Assembly (NCBI GenBank): GCA_021234155.1
Contig: JAJEKV010000028.1
Location: 9,874,134-9,938,133, forward strand
Length of the DNA stretch: 64,000 bases
Source of the DNA: Isoetes taiwanensis
Taxonomy: Eukaryota; Streptophyta; Lycopodiopsida; Isoetales; Isoetaceae
Direction: 5' to 3'
The notes below the pieces were generated by a model that was given only the letters and a program-made list of their open reading frames with translations, made no database searches and was not told where the DNA came from. Positions 46,353 to 56,570 of the stretch are shown in pieces. The translations under genes were made by a program, and so were the position numbers. Each line of letters opens with the position of its first letter. Positions within the stretch are counted from its first letter, which is position 1.

Positions 46353-47079
46353 CAATTTTTGGTTGCATAGCATCAATCGCAGCGATTTTTTGTTGTTCCA
46401 TTTGCATAATGTCAAATCTACAACTACTTTAAATTGATGTACATCAGAAGTGTTTATTGGATTATAGCTTGTGAAGGTAAGGAAAACAAGCAGTTTTAGC
46501 AAGCATTGGTTTTGTTGTACTTGTAAAACTGCGCCAAACGCGATTTAACACTGTCTACACTTTTAACAATTGTCTCTTTTATAGTGTTTTAGAGGACGGT
46601 TCTAGATTGAAGAAGGTTAAAAGACGTGGTTAAAAGACTGCAATTGGAATATTTCATGTTTTATTTATTCTAATATTTGCTTGATTTCGTTAAGGAAGTA
46701 GTTATTTTCCTTGTGATGTCAATAAAGAATTTATTGTTTGAAGTATATTTACTGATGTAATGCTAATGTTAATTTCAAGAAAACAAGTCAATTTTTTGCC
46801 TTATTTAAGTTAAATGCAAAAGAAAAGCCAAGTATGCAACATACACTACAGTTTTGTAAATGAAAAAAAAAAAAACTGAAAAGCACTAGATTTGCTAAAA
46901 ATAATGCTTATTTGGCGCGATTTTGGAATAGACATAATCCCAAAATAAATGAATGATGGTTTATACGCTTCAAACTTATTCTGCTCTGTAAGTTGATATA
47001 CATTAAGCACATAAAATCCTCCCATATGGTAACCACAATGGCCAAGATGATGCTAGGAGAGAGAGCTCCCAAAAAAATC
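46353..47079. other. Intergenic, no supported gene
   Basis: AT-rich; no frame over 70 codons with recognisable content. Confidence 0.5.
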
Positions 47080-47720
47080 TTTTTTTTTTTTTTTTTTTGA
47101 AGAACGACAAACTTTATTGAAACTCCAAGCCAAAAACCAGATACAAATGCAAAGGCGGGAATCAAATCTCAGAGGATAATGATGATCCACTGAGTAGAAC
47201 CACCAGCTTATGCATAAGACAACATACTCAAATAGGACTCAAATATCAACTGTCGCTTGGCAGGAGCAAGCGAAGAGCAATGGTAGGCCTTAGCGATTCT
47301 AGCTTGTGCGTCCTGGAGGACCACTACAGGAGGAATATCCAAACCCTGAAAGATACACAATCTTTTGCGCTTCCAGATGGACCACAACAACCATCCTGAT
47401 GCTAAATGAAATGCATGGCTCCGCAACTTATTTCAAGTGTCCGGATAAATAGCCAGAAGCACTTGCTGACTTGTCAATGTCACATGAAAAAGAGAAAACA
47501 GCCAAGACCAAACAGGCTGGAGCTGATCACATAAAAAGAAACAATGCTCAATGGTCTTGTCCCTTTGCTTGCACAATGGGCAGAGTGCTGACACTCGAGG
47601 ATCATATCTGTGGACAAGCACATTCACACGAGGGCATCTGTGAAGAATCTGCCACCAAAGCACAGCTACTTTAGGAGGGATAGTTTATCTCTAGCCCAAG
47701 TCCACATACGCCTCCAACTA
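47080..47720 (-). mobile_element. L1-type LINE 3' end with poly(A)
   Basis: The poly(T) at 47080-47098 is the minus-strand poly(A) tail. The protein reads IPPKVAVLWWQILHRCPRVN, VLVHRYDPRVSALCPLCKQR, DKTIEHCFFLCDQLQPVWSW. This is the zf-RVT zinc-binding domain of plant L1 polyproteins, with CPLC..EHCFFLC. It then shifts to ASGWLLWSIWKRKRLCIF and ends at 47208. It has a poly(A) tail instead of a short-repeat tail, so it is a different LINE clade from the 4.7-14.5 kb copies. No clear target duplication was found. Confidence 0.88.
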
Positions 47721-48674
47721 GGAGGTCAATTTTTGAAGGATCATAGCAAGGAATCCAAAAGAATAAGAAGTGGAGGAAGTTACATGGTCCTGCTCACTGC
47801 TGGGCTCCAAATCTCTATACAACTGCATCAATGTAGCATTGAATTCCAAGCAACTTGACATAGCAGTATCGAGTGATCCTATTCCAAGCGTATCAGTACT
47901 TAGAACGAAAACTTGTAGTTTGGCTTATCAGTACCAAATCTACATTCAAGCCTCAGTACTTGAGCAGCTATTCAAGCATGAAATACATGTGATTTCTTGG
48001 AATTTAAATCAAGCTTCAAATCTTGAACAAGCTATTTTCTGCCCTGCTATACAATGTTATACCACTTCGATTCAAACCTCATACATCCATAAATCTCACA
48101 ATGAAAGAAAAATTCTGATCAAGTCTTGTGAAATCTGTACCTTTCTTGTTAATAAGAAAGAACGGGAGAAAGAAATGACGAAAATAAGCAACAATTTTCT
48201 AGGCTCTGTATAACAATAAAGACTGCTAAATTTACAAGGCTAAGAAACCTCTATGTTCAAGAACTCCCAAAATTTCGTTCCAACTTATAAGCATCTGCGT
48301 TGTTTTAGTGTAATCTTTGCAAGAAAGATTATAATGCCAAGAGCACTAGAATAGAATACCATGTTAGTGGTTTACCTGAGATCAAGAACCCGCCCTGTAG
48401 ATGCTTCCAAGACCTCAAATTTTCAGCCTATGATGAAAGGCGCACACCCAAAGACTCTTCGCCTAATCTATCTAGCCGCTGGCTTGCCCCAAAACTAAAT
48501 CTAAGGTGTTGCAACAGTGCCGGAAGGCAAGAAAGAGGGGAGGCCTCTTCCTGCCACCGCTGCCCTAACCGCAAGCACCAAGAAACATCATTCTCGCGAT
48601 CAAAGCACTATTACTCTAGGTCAAAGATATTGATCTATGCATGTTTCTTAGTAGACTCATAGCTATCAAGTTCT
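47721..48674. other. Intergenic, no supported gene
   Basis: The best frame (47770-48213, plus, 147 codons) is Ser/Ile/Lys-rich without family similarity. It could be 5' L1 debris read on the wrong strand. Confidence 0.4.
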
Positions 48675-48770
48675 TGCCTTGAAAATGTGTCGGGAGGGAC
48701 GAGATTTTTTAATCCTGCATAATAATAAGCTTACTGTATTTCTTGTATTGGGTCCATGTTAATTTTATTT
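48675..48770 (+). mobile_element. Relic of a LINE 3' end
   Basis: TTGAAAATGTGTCGGGAGGGACGAGATTTTTTAATCCTG, TAATAAGCTTACTG and GTATTGGGTCC parallel the 3' UTR of the ATTCT-tailed LINE (GGGTTTTTTAATCCTG, TAATACGCCTGCTG, ACTTGGGTCC) in order. The terminal stem-loop and tail are lost or decayed. Confidence 0.6.
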
Positions 48771-49095
48771 ATTGTGTACATGCAAAAGATACAATATTTG
48801 AGACGGATAAAGTATTACATGATGAAGCATATTGAGAAATAAATTTGGCATCACAATCATTTCCTTGCATAAACCTAAATCATTTCATTTGCGTAAACCT
48901 AAGCTATGAGCAACACCCGACATTTACAAGTTGTATTTAAGTCTCCACTTCAAGCATCAACATCATCTTCAAGATATCTATTTTACTATTTGTAATGAGA
49001 CTACGTGCAAGAAATATCATTGGATCCTTATGGAACACTTTATTGGACAAGGACAAGAACAACGGGGAACATAAGATGGAGGAAACCGCAATGGG
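48771..49095. other. Intergenic, no gene
   Basis: AT-rich; no coding signal. Confidence 0.5.
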
Positions 49096-49184
49096 GAGGG
49101 GGTTTCCTGAAATAAACCCAGCGGCGGCCATATGGCGGCGTGCATGGCCGGCGCCACGGGGGGTTTATTTCAGAAACCCCGAGC
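49096..49184. repeat. GC-rich fold-back G
   Basis: GGGGTTTCCTGAAATAAACCC (about 49099-49119) pairs with GGGTTTATTTCAGAAACCCC (about 49159-49178), with one bulge. The interior continues with GCGGCGGCCAT / ATGGCCGGCGC, giving a long hairpin of about 85 bases. Surroundings are AT-rich. GCGTCCACGGGG just downstream (49206) resembles one arm of the LINE 3' stem-loop. Confidence 0.75.
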
Positions 49185-49805
49185 CATTATGGGATGCTTA
49201 AAATAGCGTCCACGGGGAAAATTTTTGCTAGCAAAAAAAATTTCTTCTGGCCAGTACCACGAGCGATCTTGGCGGTTCTTACGCTCCAAATCCATTCCTT
49301 AAACTATTTAGGAGGTGAATAGATCCCACTCTTGCGGATGATGTATCTTGGATTGCGGGTAAGTGGGGATGAAGCATACTGTATTTGTGCACCACAATGT
49401 GGATTTCTTTTTAGAAATGTTGATGTGTTACGTCAAGCGAGAAATCCACTTCTTTTACGCTCCAAGTCCATTCCTTAATCTATTAGGAGGTGAATAGATT
49501 GAATATCAAACTTCGGAGGTTACAGGCTTTGATCGGATGAAAATCCGGCTTTAGAACTTCCTAGGCTAAGGCTTTTCGGGCTTAGAGCTATGGCTATGTC
49601 TTCTAGCTATGGCTTTCAGCGGACTTGAGCTTAGGCTATGGCTTTCAAAAAGCCTTACGGAGGTTTCTTAGCCGAGCATTGGCGGCGCCGCCTGAGCTTC
49701 GAACCGGGCTGGTTTCTTGTTTTGAACAAAAGCATAAAAAACCAGAAATTTCCTCCCTGTGGACGTTTACGAAGAGGCAAAGCAAACTTGTTTGCTGATA
49801 TTGGA
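49185..49805. other. Spacer with short duplications
   Basis: The phrase ACGCTCCAAATCCATTCCTTAA...TATTTAGGAGGTGAATAGAT at about 49279-49323 recurs at about 49457-49500. The motif GGCTATGGCTTTC recurs near 49600-49650. Confidence 0.6.
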
Positions 49806-49829
49806 GAATAGAATAGAATAGAATAGAAT
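49806..49829. repeat. (AATAG)n short tract
   Basis: Five AATAG units. CTCCCTGTGGACGTTTA lies some 50 bases upstream and resembles the last arm of the LINE stem-loop, so this may be a decayed LINE end. Confidence 0.7.
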
Positions 49830-49909
49830 TGGAGAGAGGATTATGTGTCAGGTCTAATTTCTCAAGGATAAGGGTGGGGTAATAAAGAGTTCTTGGATAG
49901 AAGGTGGGA

Positions 49910-50765
49910 CTAGAACGGTGGAGGGCTCTCATCAAATGGAGGTGGAGGAGGTGGAAATCGGGATGGTGGAGGTGGAAGCAAAGGATGATGTGGGCTCTCA
50001 TCACATGGTGGGGATGAGGGCAAGGTTGGAGATGATGGTGAGGGTGGAGGTGGAGGCGGAGGAGATGTCTCATTACATGGTGGTGTCTTGTGGAGGTGGA
50101 GGTGGAGATGTCTCATTACATGGTGTGGGCAGTCAATGGGGATGGGGGGTGGGGGTGGGGGTGGCGGAGGTGAGGAGCGAGGGGGTGGAGGGAATGTTTG
50201 ATTACATGGTTTAAGCAGAGGCGGTGGAGGTGGAGGTGGGGCGGTGAGGGTAAGGGGGTTGTGGAGGAGACGTCTCATTACATGGTGTGGCCGAGAAATT
50301 TGGGGGTGGGGCAGTGGGGGGTGGAGTTGGTGGTGGGGGGCGGTGAAGGGCTATAATACATGATGGGAGGCGAGGCGGAGGTGGAGATGGTGGTGGAGGT
50401 GGGGATGGAAGCCCGGGAGGAGAGCTCTCATTACATGGTGTGGGAGAGGGTGGGGGTGGATATGGTGGTGGGGGTGAGGGTGGAGGTGGAGGAGGGATTT
50501 GTTGTAATATGGTGTGGGGTGGGGGTGGGGGTGGAGATGGTGGAGGTGAGGGTGATGGTGGTGGAGTTGGGGGTGGGGGTGAGGGAGGAGGAGGAGAGAA
50601 AGGAATGGGAGGAGCCAAAGGAATGGGGACGCAAGTGAAAGGAGGGCTGAAAGCCCTAGGAACGTTTTCAACAGGAAGTGGGCATTCTTTAGTTATACAT
50701 GTCCAGCGGAAAAGAACTTGTAAGATCCATTTGCATGCAGCATTGGGTGTAGTTCAACTTTCAAG
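49910..50765 (-). pseudogene. Proline-rich minisatellite coding region
   Basis: On the minus strand an open stretch begins after a stop near 50762 with a Cys-containing leader (CKWILQVLFRWTCITKECPL). It passes through AFSPPFTCVPIPLAPPIP into long poly-proline blocks to 50211, then continues in a second frame (50278-49910). A motif TPCNETSPPPPP, on the plus strand CTCATTACATGGTG, recurs about nine times at 45-80 base spacing, with N-E/Q-T/S suiting glycosylation. This resembles extensin/proline-rich cell-wall proteins. A frameshift between the halves and no clear signal peptide suggest a decayed gene or simply a GGTGGAGG minisatellite. Confidence 0.5.
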
Positions 50766-52043
50766 CGTTCAATAAAAAATGTAGGCAAAAAAAGTCGCCA
50801 TTTAAATAAGTTGCATTGGGTATCTCCAAATGCGACTTCTTATAACTTTCTATGGTTTGGCCAGGGGTCTTTCTCAAGACCTTCAATGTAGCAAGACATT
50901 ACCTCATACATATCATCGGATAATGCTTTCTTCAAAACAGAGTTAAAAAGTGTCGTCCTCACAAAAGCTTTCCATCAGATCCATTTTCTTCTCTTGACAA
51001 TCCCTTTCTTTGCCTTCCCTTGTCCTTCAAAAGTATTAGAAAAGTACGATTCATTTATTTGTAGACCATAATCTTATAATGTTAGCATTCCAAGGATTGT
51101 ATTGATCATGGTCTAAACATTTTAGACATGTCTCCAAACAAGCCTCTGGAGCTTACAATCGAGAAGCATATGATGCTTTAATAGTTTGGGACGGCTTTGA
51201 AGATTAGTTGCGCCCGCCCTCCACCACATTAAAAACTCTGTAATTACTAGTGGGCAAGGGCATAACCTTGGAGAACCAAGCCAAGAGCGAATAAGCACGT
51301 GTTCATATACTTGAAAAATATCTTCTTGCGCTTTTCCACATCCGGAATAGCGGAACAATTTGACTTCAAGAGGAGCTTATTTGAGCGGACATGCCATGAA
51401 TAGCATTAAATGGCAATGCTTGCTTCGATTGATTGTGTCTCCATCTCGACCAACTTTGCCTAAATGCACATAAGGCATGCTCTTGACCAATTGAAGCATT
51501 ATATCAAGAAGACTCTCGGCAAATGGCACAAGTAGCTAGCATTTGATGCAAGAACCGAACTTTCAGATTGCATTGAGTTGGCGATCTCATCACATATGGT
51601 ATAAATGGCGAAGGACTAAGCCAATCATCTATTCCGGTGTTGATAGTTGAAGGCTTGGTAGAGACAATATGATGAGCACAGGGCTAAGCTTGAGTGCAAC
51701 CTATTTGATAATGCCGCAAGATTGCCTCCGAAGGCAAAATATGCTCAAGCTCAAGTGTTGCACAACTCAATTCTTGCGGAAGAACGTAATCTTTGGATAC
51801 GAACATGGAATGAGCGGTTTACACACAAAATGTTATAAATAGCGGATCGTTAAAAGCACAAACTGTGAAAGAACTCAAAGCACGTGATTGCACGCCTTTG
51901 CGATTTTGTGATGAATGAATGTTCAGAAATCCAACTATACTATGGAAGGCAAAGGGGCATGCTTGTTTCTTGTCTCCCAATGGCGTGAAAAGAATGCCTT
52001 GATGGTGGAAATAATTGCATCACGCACAAAATCGATGGGGAGA
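50766..52043. other. Intergenic, no supported gene
   Basis: A minus-strand frame at 51122-51358 (WWRAGATNLQSRPKLLKHHM) may be TE debris but matches no family I can name. Confidence 0.4.
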
Positions 52044-52266
52044 CTTTTACTTTGCGGCCCCCGTCGGTGAACACTACGGCACGACGGCCCAGTGGAATAC
52101 GCGAAGCAGTAGGAAGAAGACAAAAACTGTTCTTGATTCTACAATAAAACCACCAACAAAGCAATCAACCATGTCGCGACAAAGAATTCATGGTGCAAAG
52201 GATTCATGTCGCGACAAAAAGACTTTCTTGCGGGCCGCCTTCACCGGAAGGGGGCGAAAGTAAAAC
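52044..52266. repeat. Fold-back/MITE-like element H
   Basis: The left end TTTTACTTTGCGGCCCCCGT (52044 on) is matched by the complement of the right end (about 52225-52266, reading TTTTACTTTCGCCCCC inward). Inside, the palindrome TGTCGCGACA occurs twice, at 52172-52181 and 52207-52216, exactly 35 bases apart. The centre does not pair. Confidence 0.6.
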
Positions 52267-52619
52267 TAGCCATCGATGTATACATCATGGCGAGATTTGT
52301 ATGCATTGGAAAGCTACTCTCATGACATTAAAAGCATGAACAACGGGGACCATTCCTTCATCACGGGTTTTAATCCCACTTAGGCGTGGTGGCTCGCACT
52401 CGCCTTTATTAAATCATCCTTTATTTTGACCTTTTGGCATCAATATGCATCATGAGTTCTTTGAAAGCCATTTCGAGCACAACCATAATTTGCAGAGCTA
52501 AGAAACGAATCCGACAGAGGCAAGCTATCTCCACAAAACTCCGGCAGCAGACAATTACTTCTTGCTTTTCTAATTTCTCTGACCTTACGATCAGAAAATA
52601 CAGAATCGAACGGCTAAAA
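52267..52619. other. Spacer, no gene
   Basis: No coding or repeat signal that I can support. Confidence 0.5.
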
Positions 52620-52789
52620 ATGATTACAACTGATGTGGCACGACACATGGCATAGCTAAGAATGCAGGAAATCGGGCCGGGGGGTTAGGCAACCCTGCTA
52701 AAAAAATGATTACGGACGCGTTAACGACACGTGGCATAGCTAAGAATGCAGGAAATCGGGCGGGGGGTTAAGCAACCCTGCTAAACATA
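52620..52789. repeat. Two direct units, about 85 bp
   Basis: Each ends with CATAGCTAAGAATGCAGGAA, then ATCGGG, a G run and CAACCCTGCTAAA. The unit recurs, diverged, at 63795-63868, so it is a dispersed repeat. Confidence 0.88.
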
Positions 52790-53159
52790 ACTAAATCTCC
52801 AACGACGTGGATAATTTTTTTTTTTAAAGGGCCCCGACGTGTAAAGGCACGAAGGATCATGAAAACTTGTGGGCTCCAAAATTGATATATTATAAAGCTA
52901 GTAAATTGTAGATTTACAACCACTCAATATCCTCAATGGGTCATAAAAGTTAACCACGAATGCTAGATATATTGTATCTTCATATGCCGTTATGCAGAGT
53001 AGGGGCCTGGCCAGAGAAGCCACATTAGATTGGCAAAGGTTATGTGACCACCTATGGAGGCTAATATTTTCAATGCAAGGGAGTTCGCCCTCCTCCACGT
53101 GGAAGATGCTTTCTCTTTTCTCTTTGAAGCTTTGAAATATGAAAAGCATCTAGCCTTAA
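52790..53159. other. Intergenic
   Basis: No gene or clear repeat. Confidence 0.4.
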
Positions 53160-53345
53160 AAGGGCACACCTTTCTAGCGCCTTGCTCCACTTTCTCTCTC
53201 TAGCGCCTTCTCTCTCTAGCCCTCCTTCTCCACCTTCTCTCACCACTTTCTCTCTCTAAGCCTTCCTTTTCCACCATGGCGCGCCACTTTCTCTCTCTAG
53301 TGCCTTGCTCCATTTTCTCTCTCTAGCGACCCATGGCGCGCCAAT
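53160..53345. repeat. CT-rich irregular minisatellite
   Basis: TTTCTCTCTCTAGCGCC-like units repeat at least six times. CCATGGCGCGCCA occurs twice (53275-53287, 53330-53342). Confidence 0.8.
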
Positions 53346-54237
53346 AGGGTGTTCCAAGTTCTAGCACACTCAAAATTCGTTGAATGAGTGGATGAGTCGC
53401 CTTCTGCTTCTTCCTTGTGTTCTTGTATCCAATCCCATTCCAAAAAACTTCTTCGAAGCAAGCCCATCCCAAAAGAATTAGAGCCGATGGCGAAATGAAC
53501 CCCCCCAGTTGAACCCCCCCCCCCTCTCCCCCAAAACCCCCGTGCCAACCCTTTGAGTGCGAGCATCGTTTATGTTTTTAAATATTTGTCAATTCTTAAT
53601 AGCTCTTTACCTCTCTAATCCCCTTCCATGCAGGTATGTTCCATGGCAGCGTCAGCCCCTTGCCCAGGACCCCATTTGAGGGAGACATTCCCAGTGACCC
53701 GGCCACGTGAGAGAACCGGGGGGGAGGCCCCGCTGCTTTGATCGGATAAAAGGACAAAGGGAGAAACCTCTCCCATGAGGAGGGAGGCAGGCGAAGGCCC
53801 AATCTATGAGATTGACCGGGAGATGGATGAAGGCTGCCTTTGGAAACTTGCGCTTGAGCGAGGCCATGAAACAAATGGAGAACAGATTGAGAAATACTTG
53901 ACCCCGGACGCAGAATGGGAATGGCCAGAGATACAATCTTCAAGCGTCCACGTGCTCAAAAGACGATTGGCGTGAAAGGGAAACCTTGATTATGGAGATG
54001 GGGACCCGCATGCAGTAGTTAGAAGACGGACTTCGCTTGTCACACTTTGAAACAGGATAAGCAGGCCCTTGCTGACTTGTGAGCTCACGTGGATTCCCTC
54101 CTCGCCACCATAGAGACTATGACACGGGACAAGCAGGGTGTTGAGTAGGATACAGTGGCAACTATCTCCAGCCTCAAGTCAGAAGCTGAGGGGTCTGCCA
54201 CTATGATACGAAAAATCATTTTGTCCATACTAATTAT
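53346..54237 (+). other. Possible decayed coding segment, unknown
   Basis: 53775-53975 reads charged sequence (EIDREMDEGCLWKLALERG). Across frames, LRxSHFETGQAG and IETMTRDKQGVE to about 54210 look like a coiled coil. It resembles the charged N-terminal region of plant LTR-retroelement gag or plant mobile-domain proteins, but no diagnostic motif is present. Stops abound. Confidence 0.25.
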
Positions 54238-54640
54238 TATTATTATTTTTCGGAGGCAAGATGTTTAGATTTTATTAATAAGAAAACCAGTACAAGACCT
54301 TATGACCTTATTTCAGGCTCCACAATAGGCCAGATAGGAAGAATTCATATGCCCATGGTCGCCAGATGGGAAGTATTTACAAAGAAAAACCCCGTAACAA
54401 CTATGATGATATTGGTTAGGATACAAAGAGATCCATTACTCCGTTGGAAGCCCTACTCAACTTCTTCCCTCTAAGAGCAAGTACTACAGGGACCTCTAAC
54501 AAATTCTGGCGTGGAGTACTAGAGAAAGTAAGCCCTCTTCCGCTCCTAAAAGGTTGTACTAAAGGAGTAAGATTCCTCAGTTTCCTGAAACCTTTCACAT
54601 CTGCTCCAATACCATATAGTTGTTGTCGTCCTTAAGACCA
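54238..54640 (-). repeat. Possible L1 3' UTR
   Basis: (ATT)n and TTTTTCGGAGGCAAGATGTTTAGATTTTATTAATAAG at the left edge looks, on the minus strand, like a LINE 3' end. A 60-codon frame (54598-54416) has no family match. Confidence 0.3.
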
Positions 54641-55050
54641 GATCAAGATTTAAAGCCCATAGCTCAGCGTTATGCTCAGTGTTATGGGTCATTTTTTGTG
54701 CTTGAGCATTGTTGTTTCATTTTCATTGGTATTCTCTTGTGATGTTTTGGTATTCTCTTGTGGGTTTTTGGAACTGCCTTCTTGGCAGGGGGTTCAAATG
54801 CCTAGCCTTCACTATTGTTAATTTGAAATAGATAAGTGTGAAAGAGATTTCTAGCAAATGATTGGGCCATAAATCATGTCATGTTTATGTTCTGTCCGTT
54901 ATGTGCATCCTTACGAACAAATCTGAGCATCTGTGTGTGTTTCAGAGTTCTTTTCACGGTTCTTTTAGACTGGGTAATGGCAGACATGTGTTGTTTAATT
55001 GACTGCATCATTAACTTGGCAAGCATGGCATCTAAATCATACGCTGACAT

Positions 55051-55077
55051 GGAAAATGGGGTTTGACCCCATTTTCC
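55051..55077. repeat. Perfect 12-bp hairpin
   Basis: GGAAAATGGGGT - TTG - ACCCCATTTTCC. It lies inside a minus-strand frame of 107 codons (55197-54874) of unknown identity. It is not followed by a T run, and a bacterial-type terminator is not expected here. Confidence 0.85.
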
Positions 55078-56087
55078 TTTTGGCTTGACGGTCAGGGTTG
55101 GAGGATAAGGAATATCCTCTAGTATATTCCTTGGATCAAGGGTTAGGATGGAACAAGTATAGGAATGGAACAATTGCGCACTACTTTTGCGCCACATGGC
55201 AAGGGTGCACCCGTCAACGAGTATGAGATGGGGTTGCTACATGGCTCCATCTTTCACGGAGGATGTTGTGGCATTAAGTGGTGTTGTGTTGTTCTCCACT
55301 ATATAACTCTTCATTGAAAGACATTTGGTTTATGTGCATAGGAAAAACAATTTTCTCTTCTTTAACATACTGGGGACTCGTATGAGAGTCCCACAACTAA
55401 TACGTATATGATGGATGATCCAAAATAAGAACCAATCTTGTTGTTAGGTGGCTCGGCGCATTGTCTATTTTCGCTATATTGTTGCACCGTCAATTGTTAT
55501 AAAACTAACTTTCTCATAATGTCTATAAAGAACAAAGCATTTAATGTTCACAAAGTGGAAAATGCGTTCCAAGAAGGAGCCAGAAGTGCATTTTGATGAT
55601 GCCATGTGTCCTTCCCCAAGGATGCAAATGGAAAGTGGGTTGATGACTGCACAACAGGTAACAAAATGACATCATCAGGTTAAAATAAAAAAACAATAGG
55701 CCAACAGCACCTCCCCAGTTTCTATTTTATTAAAGAATTGAAGTGGGTCTCCCAATCTAGCAGCATTGAGAGGCCCGCTCCCAACTGCAGTGCCTCCGCA
55801 GGTGGGATCCCCACTTCCATTCTCCTGTACAATGTACCAAGTCTTGTAGATCTTTCACACTTCCAACTTGAATGCATGCCTCCTTGCTGCACTTTCAAAC
55901 CCACTTTTTCAAATCCATACAAGATGATAAGCATTCGCTATACTAGGTAGCACACGTAATCACAAATATACCCATGCCCTATATTTAGTATCCCAAGCTA
56001 TTTCGGGTAGCTAACATTGTCAACTCCATCAAGTTACTTTGGCATGTTCAAATTTCGCATCGCATGGAAGAACGATTAATGTATCGT
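55078..56087. other. Intergenic, one unassigned ORF
   Basis: A minus-strand frame at 55934-55722 (LYGFEKVGLKVQQGGMHSSW...LLDWETHFNSLIK) has protein-like composition and could be a last exon or TE remnant. I do not recognise it. Confidence 0.35.
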
Positions 56088-56570
56088 TATAACAAACCCA
56101 TGGTAGACCGATCGAGTATTCGATCGTTGAATGTGCATGTGGGACGTTCCCGAGACACTAACATAAATGGGTAGAAACGACTACTCATAAACGTCTAGAC
56201 GGTTTTGCCCAGTTGGTTAAGGGCATATCGGTTAGAAACGTTACATTTGGTATTAGAGCAGTTCCCGAGTTCGAGCCTCCATGGTTCCCTATATGCATGG
56301 GTAATTTGGTAACTTTGGTAACCACCTAGTAAGTCGTATATTGGTTAAATCATAGTCTTAGATGCTCGACGACGAGCATAGCTCTAGTGGTAGAGATTGA
56401 AATGGACTCATGGTGAGCACTCGAGTATTCGATCCTTCAATGTGCATGTGTGGTAGAGATTGAAATGGACTCATGGTGAGCACTCGAGTATTCGATCCTT
56501 CAATGTGCATGTGGGGCATTCCCGAGGCACGAGTAGAACCCACTACTTATACTAGAAGACTAGAAGACAA
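56088..56570 (+). mobile_element. Second TRIM-like element, decayed
   Basis: Same family as the element at 28741-29209, plus strand. The 5' LTR is 56088-56245 (158 bp, TATAAC...GTTACA). The primer-binding site 56248-56260 reads TGGTATTAGAGCA, one change from the intact copy. The internal region is about 150 bp. The 3' LTR starts near 56398 and is rearranged: a 63-bp unit (56388-56450) is duplicated in tandem at 56451-56513, then the LTR decays near 56570. No target duplication could be recognised. Confidence 0.8.

Noticed and set aside
50351-50671. His-rich protein with an apparent signal peptide
   Set aside because: It is the alternative frame of the proline-rich minisatellite; the Leu-rich start comes from CT-rich DNA.
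55051-55077. Rho-independent terminator
   Set aside because: Perfect hairpin, but the DNA is plant nuclear and no U-tract follows.
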